This document shows, piece after piece, positions 35,237-44,552 of a stretch of DNA of 64,000 nt. Numbering within the stretch: the stretch's first letter is position 1; the number at the start of each line of letters is the position of its first letter. Where the stretch lies: NCBI GenBank assembly GCA_942491665.1, contig CALOBR010000007.1:124001-188000 (forward strand), in the 5' to 3' direction. The DNA comes from CAVQGZ01 sp942491665 (lineage in GTDB: Bacteria; Actinomycetota; Actinomycetes; Jiangellales; Jiangellaceae). The notes beneath the pieces are model-generated. The model did not search any database. It was not told the DNA's origin and saw only the letters and a list, made by a program, of their open reading frames with translations. Both the position numbers and the translations under genes were made by a program.

Positions 35237-35881
35237 CTACCGTTCGGCCCCTCGCGACTCCCGCCAGATCACGCCGTGCAACGTCGCCGGGCTTACGCGC
35301 AGCTTCGTCGCTGCGCCGGTCAGCACGCGCATCGACTGGGTGGGGTCGATGTCTCGGCTGACGATCTGGCCGATCAGTCGGGTCGCCCGCTGGTCGGCTG
35401 GTCGGTCTGCGACCGCCACGAGCACGGCCAGGTAGCCCCACGTGAGCGGCCCGAGCCCGACGACCGTGACGACAGCCTCCCGGTGCTCGTCGTCGTCGGC
35501 GCACAGGTCGCCGGCCCGCTTCACGCCTGCCTCCGTGAGAGCCTCGGCGGCGGCGACGATGCCCTCGGCCTTGAGCGTGTTGCCGGGTAGTCGCTGCCGG
35601 TTGCCCAGATTCGTGGCCAGGTCGAGCGGGTCTGTCGCGGCAAGTCGCGGGAGGTCGTCGAGCCGGGTGCCCCCGGTGTGCTCGCGCCACCGCTGGACGG
35701 CCCTGCGCACCCCGGTGTCGGGTCCGCCGTAGGTGGCCCGGATGCTCATCACAGCGTCGATCAACGCGGCCTCGATCTCGTCCGGCCACCCGGGTGTGTG
35801 GATCGACCAGTCCGGGTCGATCTGCTCCCGGACATAGGTGACGAGGGCCCTGACCTCGTTCGACAGGGTGCGACGTGTCAT
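35237..35881 (-). CDS. Hypothetical protein with helix-hairpin-helix-like features
   Basis: The 214-residue protein is helical and soluble. WSIHTPGWPDEIEAALIDAV, GVRRAVQRWREH and VVGLGPLTWGYLAVLV recall the HhH-GPD fold of endonuclease III-like proteins, with the last resembling the hairpin. I do not see the iron-sulfur cysteines or a clear catalytic Lys/Asp pair, so glycosylase activity is not claimed. I have seen similar actinobacterial proteins without function. It lies upstream of the secreted-protein region on the minus strand and seems monocistronic. Confidence 0.65.
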   Translation of the reverse strand: MTRRTLSNEVRALVTYVREQIDPDWSIHTPGWPDEIEAALIDAVMSIRATYGGPDTGVRRAVQRWREHTGGTRLDDLPRLAATDPLDLATNLGNRQRLPGNTLKAEGIVAAAEALTEAGVKRAGDLCADDDEHREAVVTVVGLGPLTWGYLAVLVAVADRPADQRATRLIGQIVSRDIDPTQSMRVLTGAATKLRVSPATLHGVIWRESRGAER

Positions 35882-35965
35882 GGGCTCTCCGGCCGGCTCG
35901 ACGATGGGTCGCCGAGTCTGGCCGGGATGGTTCTCGTGCGCGATCAGCCGTCCACAGGCTCGCGA

Positions 35966-36262
35966 TCAGGCCAGTGTGATCTCGATGTCCACGATGTCAC
36001 CGTCGTCCAGGCTCTCGGCGACACGCACCGCCTTCTTCATCGGGAGGACGTAGGTGGCCTTCTTCTTGGACGGGAACAACGACGTCGACCAACGGCTGCC
36101 GCCGGTACGCACGTTCACGCGCACCGAGCCGAAGCCGCCGGTTCTGCCGTCGGTCAGGTCGGCGATCTCGTCGGCGATGTCGGTCGGCAGGCTCACAAAG
36201 AACCACGACGCGGGCCCGTCGTACTCCCACACGGGCGCGGCGAAGCCGAAGGTGTGCGTCAT
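35966..36262 (-). CDS. DUF1905 domain-containing protein
   Basis: The 98-residue product matches DUF1905 over its full length: APVWEYDGPASWFFVSLP, then FGSVRVNVRTGGSRW and WSTSLFPSKKKATYVLPMKK. Members are small beta-barrel proteins of unknown function, sometimes fused to YdeI-type domains. It stands alone, about 85 bases upstream of the HhH-like gene on the same strand. No regulator or partner is visible. Confidence 0.88.
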   Translation of the reverse strand: MTHTFGFAAPVWEYDGPASWFFVSLPTDIADEIADLTDGRTGGFGSVRVNVRTGGSRWSTSLFPSKKKATYVLPMKKAVRVAESLDDGDIVDIEITLA

Positions 36263-36308
36263 GGTGCGCCACGGTATCGACGCGGCAGGCTCAGGATGTG
36301 CTGGAGTG

Positions 36309-38189
36309 CTAGCCCACCGACTCGATCACAGCCAAGAACTGCTCGCCGTACTTCGCCATCTTGGCCGCCCCGATGCCGGGGACCTGGCGCAGCGAGATCG
36401 GGTCAGCTGGCCGGCGCGTCGCCATCTCACGAAGCGTCGAGTCGTGGAACACGACGTAGGCCGGAACGCTCGCCTGCTCGGCGATGCGTGCCCGCTCGGC
36501 GCGCAGCGCGTCGTAGAGCGCCTGGTCTGCGGCTGCCAGCGGTGGGCCGGCGTCGGCGCCGCGGCTGCGCGACGAGCGGCGGGGTGTGGCCGGCGGGGCA
36601 GCGGCCACCCGCCGAAGCATCACCGTCTGGTCGCCACTGAGCACGGAACGAGCCTTGTCGGTGAGGCGCAGGGCCCCCATGGCCGAGGCGTCGGGGTGCA
36701 TCAGCCCGGCGGCGACGAGCTGTCGGGCGACACCGCGCCACTCACGGACGTCCAGATCTGCCCCGACGCCGAAGGTTGGGAGGGCGTCGTGGCCCAGCGA
36801 TGCCATGCGCGGTGTCGCAGTGCCTCGTACGATGTCGATCAGGTGACCGGCTCCGAACCGCTGACCCGTGCGGATCGCTGCCGACATCAGCTTCTGAGCG
36901 GCAATGGTTCCGTCCCACAGGCGCGGCGGCTCGAGGCACACGTCGCAGTTGCCGCACGCGTCGGACTGCTCCCCGAAGTAGGCGAGCAGCACCTGGCGCC
37001 GGCAGGTAGCCGACTCGGCGTACCCGAGCATGGCCTCGAGCTTGATCGCCTCCACGCGCTTCTGCTCCTCCCCGGCGGTGGACGAGTCGATCCAGCGTTG
37101 CTGCGCGACGACGTCGGACAGCCCGTAGACCATCCACGCGTCGGCCGGCTCGCCGTCGCGACCCGCCCGGCCGGTCTCCTGGTAGTAGCCCTCCACCGAC
37201 TTGGGCATGTCGAGGTGCACGACGAAGCGCACGTCGGGCTTGTCGATGCCCATGCCGAACGCGATCGTGGCCACGACCACCACCCCGTCGTCGCGCCGGA
37301 ACCTGGTCTGGGCCTCGCGGCGGGCGTCGGCGTCCATGCCGGCGTGGTACCCGATCGCCGCCACACCTTGCGAGCGCAGCCACTCAGCCGTCTCGTCCAC
37401 CTTCTTGCGCGACCCGCAGTAGACGATGCCAGCCTGGGCCTCGCGTCCGGACAGGAACGCCGCGAGCTGGCGGCGCGGCTCGTCGCGCTCCACCACCGTG
37501 TAGCGGATGTTGGGCCGGTCGAAGCTCGACACGAACTCCGCAGCACCGGTGAGCGCGAGGCGCTCGTGCATCTCCGCGCGGGTCAGGGCGTCGGCGGTAG
37601 CGGTGAGGGCGATGCGTGGGACGTCCGGGAAGGCGTGGTGCAGCTCGGCCAGGCGCAGGTACTCCGGACGGAAGTCATGGCCCCACTGGGAGACGCAGTG
37701 CGCCTCGTCGATGGCCATGAGCGCGAGACCGGGGCCCTCGTGCAACGACGTCAGCAGATGGCGAAACCCAGCGGTGAGTGCTCGTTCCGGGGCGACGTAG
37801 AGCAGGTCGAGGGAGCCGGATGCCGCGGCGCGCCCGACCTCGCGCTCCTCGTCCGGGCCGAGTGAGGAGTTGAGGTAAGCCGCGCGGACGCCGAGCAGGC
37901 GCAGGGCCTCCACCTGGTCGTGCATCAGCGCGATGAGCGGTGAGACGACGATGCCCGTCCCCGGGCGCACGAGCGCCGGGACCTGGTAGCACAGCGACTT
38001 GCCGCCCCCCGTGGGCATCAGCACGAGGGCGTCGCCACCACCGACCACGTGCTCGACGATCTCGTCCTGGGCGTCCCGGAAGCCGGGGAACCCGAAGACC
38101 TCCTGCAGCACGGACGACGCGTCCGGCGCAGTTGTCGGTGCCGCTGTGGGCGGCGTGTGGGGCGCCGCGATCGGCTCGTCCGGGGGCAT
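36309..38189 (-). CDS. recQ: RecQ-type ATP-dependent DNA helicase
   Basis: ATG 38189 gives 626 residues; the frame upstream of it is not coding. In order, the protein has the RecQ Q/Walker A region GFRDAQDEIV and MPTGGGKSLCYQVPAL, DEAH in AIDEAHCVSQWGHDFRPEY, and helicase motif VI YYQETGRAGRDG. The RQC zinc-binding cysteines (CRRQVLLAYFGE, CGNCDVC) follow, and a C-terminal HRDC domain ends LRQVPGIGAAKMAKYGEQFL. It unwinds DNA 3'-5' in recombination and repair. All motifs are intact. Confidence 0.95.
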   Translation of the reverse strand: MPPDEPIAAPHTPPTAAPTTAPDASSVLQEVFGFPGFRDAQDEIVEHVVGGGDALVLMPTGGGKSLCYQVPALVRPGTGIVVSPLIALMHDQVEALRLLGVRAAYLNSSLGPDEEREVGRAAASGSLDLLYVAPERALTAGFRHLLTSLHEGPGLALMAIDEAHCVSQWGHDFRPEYLRLAELHHAFPDVPRIALTATADALTRAEMHERLALTGAAEFVSSFDRPNIRYTVVERDEPRRQLAAFLSGREAQAGIVYCGSRKKVDETAEWLRSQGVAAIGYHAGMDADARREAQTRFRRDDGVVVVATIAFGMGIDKPDVRFVVHLDMPKSVEGYYQETGRAGRDGEPADAWMVYGLSDVVAQQRWIDSSTAGEEQKRVEAIKLEAMLGYAESATCRRQVLLAYFGEQSDACGNCDVCLEPPRLWDGTIAAQKLMSAAIRTGQRFGAGHLIDIVRGTATPRMASLGHDALPTFGVGADLDVREWRGVARQLVAAGLMHPDASAMGALRLTDKARSVLSGDQTVMLRRVAAAPPATPRRSSRSRGADAGPPLAAADQALYDALRAERARIAEQASVPAYVVFHDSTLREMATRRPADPISLRQVPGIGAAKMAKYGEQFLAVIESVG

Positions 38190-38279
38190 CAGGCGATGCT
38201 GCCATGCGCCCGGGGGACCTCCGGCCCTGGCACCCCACCGGCCGCCGTCGCAGATTCGCACGTGAAGGAAGGGATGGGA

Positions 38280-38657
38280 ATGTCTGGATACCTCACAACC
38301 GTGGAGGCCGTGCTGGCGATGCAGCCGGCGTTTCGCCGAGTGCTCGCCACCGGCGCCAACAGCCAGCTGGTCGCGATGACGCTGCAGCCGCACGAAGAGA
38401 TCGGCGCGGAGGTGCACGAGCACGGTGACCAGATGTTCCTGGTTGCCTCCGGCTGGCCGGTCGAGATCACCATCGGCAACGACGTGCACAGCGTGCCGAC
38501 CGGCACCCTGGCGGTCGTTCCGGCCGGGGTGTGGCACAACGTCGTGAACCGTGGTGACATCCCCGCGACCGTGCTGACCGTGTACGCCCCGCCGGAGCAC
38601 GAGGACGGCCTGGTCGCAATCACCAAGGAGGAAGCCGCGCGCGAGCACAGCCACTGA
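38280..38657 (+). CDS. Cupin-domain protein
   Basis: The start is ATG 38280 (or 38274), both after GAAGGAAGGG; 38280 has the better spacing. The 125-residue protein is a single cupin: EVHEHGDQMFLVASG holds the first metal-binding His/His/Glu-like set, and PAGVWHNVVN the second motif His. Small cupins of this type may isomerise sugars, bind metal or quench signals, and the sequence does not say which. It is divergent from recQ, with 90 bases between starts. Confidence 0.85.
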   Translation: MSGYLTTVEAVLAMQPAFRRVLATGANSQLVAMTLQPHEEIGAEVHEHGDQMFLVASGWPVEITIGNDVHSVPTGTLAVVPAGVWHNVVNRGDIPATVLTVYAPPEHEDGLVAITKEEAAREHSH

Positions 38658-38660
38658 GAA

Positions 38661-38674
38661 GGGCCCTTAGGCCC
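38661..38674. terminator. Short hairpin between convergent cupin and membrane-protein genes
   Basis: GGGCC-CTTA-GGCCC lies immediately between two convergent stop codons. The stem is only five pairs, so this is a weak candidate. Confidence 0.35.
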
Positions 38675-38678
38675 CCGC

Positions 38679-39062
38679 TCAGCCGAAGATCGGGTCGGGC
38701 TCCAGCGCGTAGCGGTCATCGCCGAAGCCCAGGATGAGGTACCCGATCGGCGTCAGGAAGATCAGCAGCAACGTGGTGCCGAGGCCTCGTCCGAAGGCCT
38801 TCGACAAGTCGTTCATGACGATCACCAGGGCGACGATGTTGACGATCGGGATGATGAAGAGCACGAACCACCACAACGGCCGGTGCACGATCTTCAGCAG
38901 CCCAAACAGGTTGAGGAAGGGGATGATCGACACCCAGCCCGGCTGGGCTGCCTTGACGTACATCTTCCAGCCGGCGACCAGGATCAAGACGAACCAGCCG
39001 AACGCCAGGGCGCCGAACAGCCCGACGGCTAGCCCGCCTGCGACGTCGTCCTGAAGCAGCAT
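38679..39062 (-). CDS. DUF5684-type membrane protein
   Basis: ATG 39062 follows GAGGAGATC. The 127 residues contain four hydrophobic segments: an N-terminal helix, WKMYVKAAQPGWVSIIPFLN leading to the next, IIPIVNIVALVIVMNDLSKA, and TLLLIFLTPIGYLILGFG. The AGQPGWxxxIPFYNxxxLLKI-like core is the signature of DUF5684 membrane proteins, sometimes found with signal peptidase I. The role is unknown. It is convergent with the cupin gene. Confidence 0.85.
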   Translation of the reverse strand: MLLQDDVAGGLAVGLFGALAFGWFVLILVAGWKMYVKAAQPGWVSIIPFLNLFGLLKIVHRPLWWFVLFIIPIVNIVALVIVMNDLSKAFGRGLGTTLLLIFLTPIGYLILGFGDDRYALEPDPIFG

Positions 39063-39096
39063 GCTGATCTCCTCCGAGCTTGTGGGTGGGGAGAGG

Positions 39097-40416
39097 CTAG
39101 CGGCTCGACGACCCGGGAGTGCGCCGACGCGCGGAGCGGCGACGCCGCGGCGCACCTGGGGCGGGCCGCGACTGGGCAGCGGGTGCTCGCACCGCGGTGA
39201 CCAGCGGGGCCGGCGGGCCGACCAGCGCCACCAGCGCTGGGTGACCGGGGGAGACGCGGTGCTCGGTCGGGGAGATCTTGGCCTTGCGCATCAGCGTGCG
39301 GATGTCGGAGTGCTGCTCGTGGGTGGCGAGCGTGACCACGACACCCTCGGCGCCGGCCCGCGCGGTGCGACCGGAGCGGTGCAGGTAGGCCTTGTGCTCC
39401 GCGGGCGGGTCGATGTGCACGACGAGCGTCACGTCGTCGACGTGGATGCCGCGGGCGGCGATGTCGGTCGCGACCAGCACCCGAACCTCGCCGCTGTGAA
39501 AGGCAGCGAGGTTGCGGTTGCGCGCAGGCTGCGACAGGTTGCCGTGCAGGTCGGCCGACGGGATGCCGGCGGCGGTGAGCTTGACGGCCAGCTTCTTCGC
39601 CGAGTGCTTGGTGCGGGTGAACGCCAGGATGCGTCCGTGCCCGGACAGCAGCTCGCGGATCACGCTCGGCTTGTCGGTCGCGCTCACCGTGAGCACGTGG
39701 TGGGCCATGGCGGGCACCTCGCTGGCCGAGCTGTCGACCGAGTGGGTGATCGGGTCGGTCAGGTAGCGGCGGACGATGACGTTGACGTCCCCGTCGAGCG
39801 TGGCCGAGAAGAGCAGACGCTGAGCGCTGCGCGGGGTGCGGTCGAGAATGCGCTTGACCGCAGGAAGAAAGCCGAGGTCGGCCATGTGGTCGGCCTCGTC
39901 GATGACGGTGACCTCGATCGCGTCGAGGTTGACGTGGCCCTGGGCGATCAGGTCTTCGAGCCGCCCGGGGGTGGCCACCACGACGTCGACGCCACGCTGC
40001 AGCGTCGAGACCTGTGGGCCGTACGAGACCCCGCCGTAGACCGTCATGCCGCGCAGGTTCAGCGCGTCGGTGAGCAGCGTGAGCGTCTCGAGCACCTGGT
40101 TGGCCAGTTCGCGGGTCGGCACGAGGACCAGCGCCCGCGGCCGTCCGGGGCGCCGCTTGCCATCGCTGCTCATCACGCGCATCACGGTCGGGATGGCGAA
40201 GGCGAGGGTCTTGCCGCTGCCGGTGCGGCCGCGGCCGAGCACGTCCCGGCCGGCCAGGGCGTCGGGCAGCGTCGCGGTCTGGATCGGGAAGGGGTCACGG
40301 ATGCCGCGCTTGGCCAGCTCGCTGGTCAGCACGGCGGGGACGCCGAGATCGGCGAAGGTGGGGGTGCCTGCGGCGGGGGAGCCCAGCGCAGGCGTGACGG
40401 GGGTAGTGGAGTGCAT
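39097..40416 (-). CDS. DEAD-box ATP-dependent RNA helicase
   Basis: This 439-residue RhlE-like helicase shows the Q motif FPIQTATLPDAL, Walker A GRTGSGKT, PTRELANQV, TPGRLED, the DEAD position as VIDEADHM, SAT, and the C-terminal motifs VATDIAARGIHV and HRSGRTARAG. The C-terminal tail is Arg/Pro-rich (RRRRSARRR), typical for RNA contact. It unwinds RNA during ribosome assembly or decay. The 166-base upstream gap, which has no ORF, could hold a long leader as in cold-inducible helicase genes, but no clear element was seen. Confidence 0.94.
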   Translation of the reverse strand: MHSTTPVTPALGSPAAGTPTFADLGVPAVLTSELAKRGIRDPFPIQTATLPDALAGRDVLGRGRTGSGKTLAFAIPTVMRVMSSDGKRRPGRPRALVLVPTRELANQVLETLTLLTDALNLRGMTVYGGVSYGPQVSTLQRGVDVVVATPGRLEDLIAQGHVNLDAIEVTVIDEADHMADLGFLPAVKRILDRTPRSAQRLLFSATLDGDVNVIVRRYLTDPITHSVDSSASEVPAMAHHVLTVSATDKPSVIRELLSGHGRILAFTRTKHSAKKLAVKLTAAGIPSADLHGNLSQPARNRNLAAFHSGEVRVLVATDIAARGIHVDDVTLVVHIDPPAEHKAYLHRSGRTARAGAEGVVVTLATHEQHSDIRTLMRKAKISPTEHRVSPGHPALVALVGPPAPLVTAVRAPAAQSRPAPGAPRRRRSARRRTPGSSSR

Positions 40417-40582
40417 GACACGTCCTCACGACGTCGATGTGGCGCGAACTGCCCGCTCACACATCGTCAAGAGGGGATGCGGGACTCTCGCGTGCGAGGT
40501 CGCCGCGTCAGTACACGGAGGGCTCCGAACGTGAAGCCATGCGAAAAGGATAGCGCGCCGGGCGACCCATGGGTGACACGGC

Positions 40583-41032
40583 TCAGGCGGGCTCGGTCGC
40601 GGCCCGGGTCGTCACCGGAGTGCCAGCCTCGATCGTGCGGCTGACGGTACAGGTGCGGTCGTGGGACGCCGCAACCGCCCGCGGGAGGATCGCCCGGGCA
40701 GCGTCGCCCGACTCGTCGTCGCCGAACGTGAGTCGAAACGTGACCTCGACGTCACGCAGGATGCTGCCGCCGCCGTCGGCCGGCACCTTGTGCGCTTGGG
40801 CTGTCACCTCGAAGTGCTCGGCCGGGGCGCGACGGCCGGTGACCAGGTCGACGTCGACGGCCGAGCAGCCGGCAACCGCCGCAAGGAGCAGCTCGACAGG
40901 CGTGAAGTCGTCGCCGGCGTGGCTGCCGAACCGCAACGTGCCTCCACGTGCGTTCGTCGCGAGGTAGACCCCCTCGTCGAGGCGTCCGAGGGTGACCGAA
41001 CGCAGGGAGTCGGGCTGATCGGCGGTCGACAT
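40583..41032 (-). CDS. OsmC-family peroxide-reducing protein
   Basis: The 149-residue protein has the OsmC/Ohr layout with its two redox cysteines, in AVAGCSAVDV and DRTCTVSRTI. PVELLLAAVAGC is the standard helix. OsmC-type enzymes reduce organic or hydrogen peroxide using their paired Cys. The gene begins 21 bases after the hydroxy-acid oxidase ends on the same strand, so the two form an operon. Removal of oxidase-derived peroxide is a natural inference. Confidence 0.88.
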   Translation of the reverse strand: MSTADQPDSLRSVTLGRLDEGVYLATNARGGTLRFGSHAGDDFTPVELLLAAVAGCSAVDVDLVTGRRAPAEHFEVTAQAHKVPADGGGSILRDVEVTFRLTFGDDESGDAARAILPRAVAASHDRTCTVSRTIEAGTPVTTRAATEPA

Positions 41033-41053
41033 GCCGCCGAAGCGTAGGCGAGG

Positions 41054-42109
41054 CTAGAAGAGGGACGCCGCAGTGACGTCGTGGGGTGAGGTGCACCCGA
41101 GCAACGCCAGCGTGGTCGCCAGCTCGGCGCGAACGAGGTCCAGCACGTGGAGCGCGCCTTGTTCGCCGCCGACGGTCAACCCCCAGAGCATCGGGCGACC
41201 CATCAGTACCGCACGGGCCCCCAGAGCGAGGGCTACGGCGATGTCGCTGCCGCGTCGGATGCCGCCGTCAACGAACACCTCGACTCGCCCGTCCACCGCG
41301 TCGACCACGGGCGGAAGCAGCCGCGCGGTACCCGGGACCCCGTCGAGCTGGCGTCCGCCGTGGTTGGAGACGATCACTCCCGACACACCGTGCTCGACCG
41401 CCAGGGCTGCGTCGGGAGCCGCATGCACTCCCTTGACGAGCACCGGCAGCGGGCAGTCGGCGACGAACTCCGCCAGCTGAGCCCACGTGAACGCGGGGTC
41501 AACGAGGGAGAAGAACTCGGTCACGCTCACCCCGGCCGAGCGGCCGAGGGCTGCGGTGACGGCTGGCATGTCGAGGTGGTCGGGCACGCGGAACCCGGTG
41601 CGCAGGTCGCGCTCCCGCGTCGCGGCCACGGGAGCGTCGACCGTGACCACGATCGCAGTGAACCCGGCGTCCACGGCCTGGTCGACCAGCGACCTCGACA
41701 CGCCTCGGTCGCGCGCCACGTACAGCTGGTACCAGCGCGGCGCTCCCGGCGCGGCACGGGCTACTTCGGCCGGAGTGGCACTCGCCAGTGTCGAGAGCGT
41801 CATGATCGTCCCGGCTGCAGCGGCGGCACGCGCCATGCCTGGCTCGCCGTCGGGATGAGCCATCCGTTGCAGTGCGACCGGGGCAACCAGCACCGGCATC
41901 GACACCTCGGTGCCGAGCACGGTGGTCGTCGTCGAGACGTCTGATACGTCGACGAGCACACGCGGGAGCAGCCGGTGCGCTGCCCACGCGGCCAGGTTGT
42001 CGGCCAGTGTGCGTTCGTCGCCGGCGCCGCCGGCGTAGTAGCCCAGCGGCCCCGCGTCCAGCAGCTCGGCGGCGTGACGCTCGACATCAGCAAGAGTGGG
42101 TGGCAGCAC
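41054..42109 (-). CDS. FMN-dependent alpha-hydroxy-acid oxidase/dehydrogenase
   Basis: The 351-residue TIM-barrel flavoprotein has PLGYYAGGAGDERTL, MPVLVAPVALQRMAHPDGE, the central VTVDAPVAATRERDLR, and the active-site signature SNHGGRQLDG, which contains the catalytic His and Arg. The flavin-phosphate loop DGGIRRGSDI is present. Family members oxidise lactate, glycolate or similar acids. The absence of a membrane-binding loop suggests a soluble oxidase that passes electrons to oxygen and gives hydrogen peroxide, fitting the OsmC gene downstream. The exact substrate is unknown. Confidence 0.9.
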   Translation of the reverse strand: MLPPTLADVERHAAELLDAGPLGYYAGGAGDERTLADNLAAWAAHRLLPRVLVDVSDVSTTTTVLGTEVSMPVLVAPVALQRMAHPDGEPGMARAAAAAGTIMTLSTLASATPAEVARAAPGAPRWYQLYVARDRGVSRSLVDQAVDAGFTAIVVTVDAPVAATRERDLRTGFRVPDHLDMPAVTAALGRSAGVSVTEFFSLVDPAFTWAQLAEFVADCPLPVLVKGVHAAPDAALAVEHGVSGVIVSNHGGRQLDGVPGTARLLPPVVDAVDGRVEVFVDGGIRRGSDIAVALALGARAVLMGRPMLWGLTVGGEQGALHVLDLVRAELATTLALLGCTSPHDVTAASLF

Positions 42110-42185
42110 GCCGCGACGCTACTGCTGGCAACGGCAGAGGTGCCCCCGAGGGTAGGCTGCGGGCACCCCGGGCTACTGTCCGGAT

Positions 42186-43568
42186 GTGGGGACGCTAGCC
42201 GCGGCTGGGGGCCGCTTCGACGCCGAGGCCGCCGTCATCGGAGCCGGCCCGGCCGGGCTGGCCGCGGGCAAGGCGCTCGCTGAGCGTGGGCTGACGTTCG
42301 ACTGGTTCGAGAAGGGGTCGATGGTCGGCGGGCTCTGGCGCATCGACAACGACAACGGTGGGGTGGCGGCCTACAAGACGCTGCACCTGAACTCGTCGCG
42401 GTTCACCAGCCAGTACCCGTCCGACCCGATGCCCGACGACTGGCCTGACTACCCCAGCCACGAGTTGATGGCGCAGTACTTCCAGGGGTTCGCCGAGAAG
42501 CACGGGCTGCTTGAGCGCATCACGTTCCACGCCGAAGTGACCTCGGTCGAACCCCTGCCCGGACCCGGCAAGCCAGGCGAGCACGGGTGGGCTGTCACGA
42601 CGACTGCCACGGACACCCGCACCTACGGCGCGGTACTGGTCGCGAACGGGCACCACGGCACCCCGCACATGGTCGAGTTCGCCGGTGAGTTCACTGGCGA
42701 GTCGTTCCACTCCCACGACTACGTCGAGCCGAGCGTATTCACCGACAAGGACGTCGTAGTGGTCGGCGTCGGCAACTCCGGCATGGACATCTCGTGCGAC
42801 GCCGCCAAGGTCGCTCGCAGCGTGCACCTGGTCACCCGGCGCGGGGTGCATGTGCTGCCGAAGTACGCCTTCGGCAAGCCCATCGACACGCTGGCCTCGC
42901 CGATCAACGGCTACGTGCCGTTCGTCGTCGAGCGCACGCTGTACGAGGTCGTGCAAAGGCTCAGCTCCGGGCGTCCGCAAGACCGCGGCCTGCCCAAGCC
43001 CGACCATCGGCTGCTGCACGCGCACCCGACGGTGTCGGCCGAGCTGTACGACCGAGTCGGCCACGGCGACATCGTCGTGACGCCCACCATCGAGCGCCTC
43101 GACGGCGACACCGTCCACTTCATCGACGGCACGTCCGCGCATGCCGACGTGCTCGTCTACGCCACCGGCTACGACGTGTCGCTGCCCTTCTTGGCGCCGG
43201 AGGTGTACAGCGCGACTGACAACGCGATGCCGCTATACCAACGGGTCGTGTCGCCGGACCGGCCCGGCCTGCTCTTCATCGGGTTCGTCCAGACGGTAGG
43301 GGCGAACATCGCCCTGTTTGAGTACCAGAGCGAGTGGGTCGCCGACCTGCTCACCGACGCTGTCGTCATGCCCACCGAGGCGCAGATACGCGACTGGATC
43401 GAGGCCGACCAGGCGGCGATGGCCAAGCGCTACACCCGCTCGCAGCGGCACACGATGCAGGTGGACTACTGGCGCTACATCCGCGCCATCAAGGAGGCGC
43501 GGTCACGCAAGCCGCACCCGTCGCTGCTCGACCGCATCACCGCACCTCTGGCCGGTCTGCGGTCGTGA
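42186..43568 (+). CDS. Flavin-containing monooxygenase (FMO-type)
   Basis: GTG 42186 starts a 460-residue protein with an FAD Rossmann motif, VIGAGPAGLAAGKAL, the FMO fingerprint FTGESFHSHDY (F-x-G-x3-H-x3-Y), and an NADPH Rossmann motif, VVVGVGNSGMDI. It should insert one oxygen atom into a nucleophilic or carbonyl substrate. The stop overlaps the next gene's GTG (GTGA). It is the first gene of a three-gene redox operon with an SDR and a zinc alcohol dehydrogenase, suggesting stepwise oxidation of one carbon skeleton such as a terpenoid, steroid or fatty compound. Confidence 0.9.
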   Translation: MGTLAAAGGRFDAEAAVIGAGPAGLAAGKALAERGLTFDWFEKGSMVGGLWRIDNDNGGVAAYKTLHLNSSRFTSQYPSDPMPDDWPDYPSHELMAQYFQGFAEKHGLLERITFHAEVTSVEPLPGPGKPGEHGWAVTTTATDTRTYGAVLVANGHHGTPHMVEFAGEFTGESFHSHDYVEPSVFTDKDVVVVGVGNSGMDISCDAAKVARSVHLVTRRGVHVLPKYAFGKPIDTLASPINGYVPFVVERTLYEVVQRLSSGRPQDRGLPKPDHRLLHAHPTVSAELYDRVGHGDIVVTPTIERLDGDTVHFIDGTSAHADVLVYATGYDVSLPFLAPEVYSATDNAMPLYQRVVSPDRPGLLFIGFVQTVGANIALFEYQSEWVADLLTDAVVMPTEAQIRDWIEADQAAMAKRYTRSQRHTMQVDYWRYIRAIKEARSRKPHPSLLDRITAPLAGLRS

Positions 43569-44551
43569 CCGCGGACCGGGTGGCTCCCGAGGTTCCGGCC
43601 CGCGTCTTCGTCACCGGGGGAGCGGGCTTCATCGGCCGAGCCCTCATCGCTCGGCTGCGCGAGCTCGGTGCCGAGGCCAGCGGGGTCGACCTGCACGCCG
43701 ATACGAGCATCGGTGTGGTCGCCGGAAGCACCACTGAGCCGTCCGGCTGGGCGCGTCACCTCGATGGTGTGGACGCGATCATCCACACCGCGGCCATCGT
43801 CTCCATGGTCGTGTCCCACGACGACGCCTGGAGGGTGAACGTTCTCGGCACCCGCCGCACCATCGAGGCCGCCGCGGCCGCAGGCGTGCGTCGGTTCGTC
43901 CACCTGTCGTCGATCATGGCGTACGGGTTCGACTACCCCGACGGCGTGGACGAGACGTACCCGGTGCGGGTGAACGGCTGCTCCTACACCGACTCGCGGG
44001 TCACGTCCGAGGCCGTCGTCATGACCGCCCACGCCGCCGGAGAGGTCGACGCAACGGTGGTGCGGCCCGGTGACGTGATCGGCCCGGGCTCGATCTGGGT
44101 GCGTGAGCCGATCGAGATGGCGGGCAAGGGGCAGATGGTGCTGCCGGCGGGCGGCGCCGGTGTGGTCACGCCCATCTACCTCGACAACCTCGTCGACGCC
44201 ATCCTGCTCACGTTGGGCACCCCGGCGGCCTCCGGCCAGGTGTTCACCCTGACCGACGGGTACGGGGTGCCGTGCCATGACTACTTCGGCCGGCTGGCCG
44301 AGCTGGCCGGCGGGCGCGTGCGCGCACTGCCGACACCGGTCGCGGTCTCCGTGAGCCGTGGGGCAGGTGCGATCCTGCGTCGGCTCGGCCAGAAGAACGA
44401 GCTGAGTGGCGCGACGATGCTCATGCTCGCCCGCACCGGCATCTACTCCAACGAGAAGGCACGCCACCTGCTCGGCTTCGAACCCAGGGTCGGCTACGAC
44501 GAGGCCATGTCCCGCATCGAGACCTGGGCTCGCGACGAGGGACTGATCTGA
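43565..44551 (+). CDS. NAD-dependent epimerase/3-beta-HSD-like extended SDR
   Basis: The GTG at 43565 overlaps the monooxygenase stop. The 328 residues have the extended-SDR cofactor loop VFVTGGAGFIGRAL, VDAIIHTAAIVSM, HLSSIMAYGF and VRPGDVIGPGS. The catalytic pair normally reads Y-x3-K, often YxDTK in this group, but here it is YTDSR, with Arg in place of Lys. This could alter or reduce catalysis, or it could be a tolerated variant. A hydrophobic C-terminal third resembles steroid/sterol dehydrogenases. Co-translation with FMO implies a joint pathway. Confidence 0.87.
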   Translation: MTADRVAPEVPARVFVTGGAGFIGRALIARLRELGAEASGVDLHADTSIGVVAGSTTEPSGWARHLDGVDAIIHTAAIVSMVVSHDDAWRVNVLGTRRTIEAAAAAGVRRFVHLSSIMAYGFDYPDGVDETYPVRVNGCSYTDSRVTSEAVVMTAHAAGEVDATVVRPGDVIGPGSIWVREPIEMAGKGQMVLPAGGAGVVTPIYLDNLVDAILLTLGTPAASGQVFTLTDGYGVPCHDYFGRLAELAGGRVRALPTPVAVSVSRGAGAILRRLGQKNELSGATMLMLARTGIYSNEKARHLLGFEPRVGYDEAMSRIETWARDEGLI

Positions 44552-44552
44552 C

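Noticed and set aside
36054..37865. 603-residue plus-strand frame opposite recQ
   Set aside because: recQ motifs are complete on the minus strand; the plus frame has only His/Gly/Val-rich noise.
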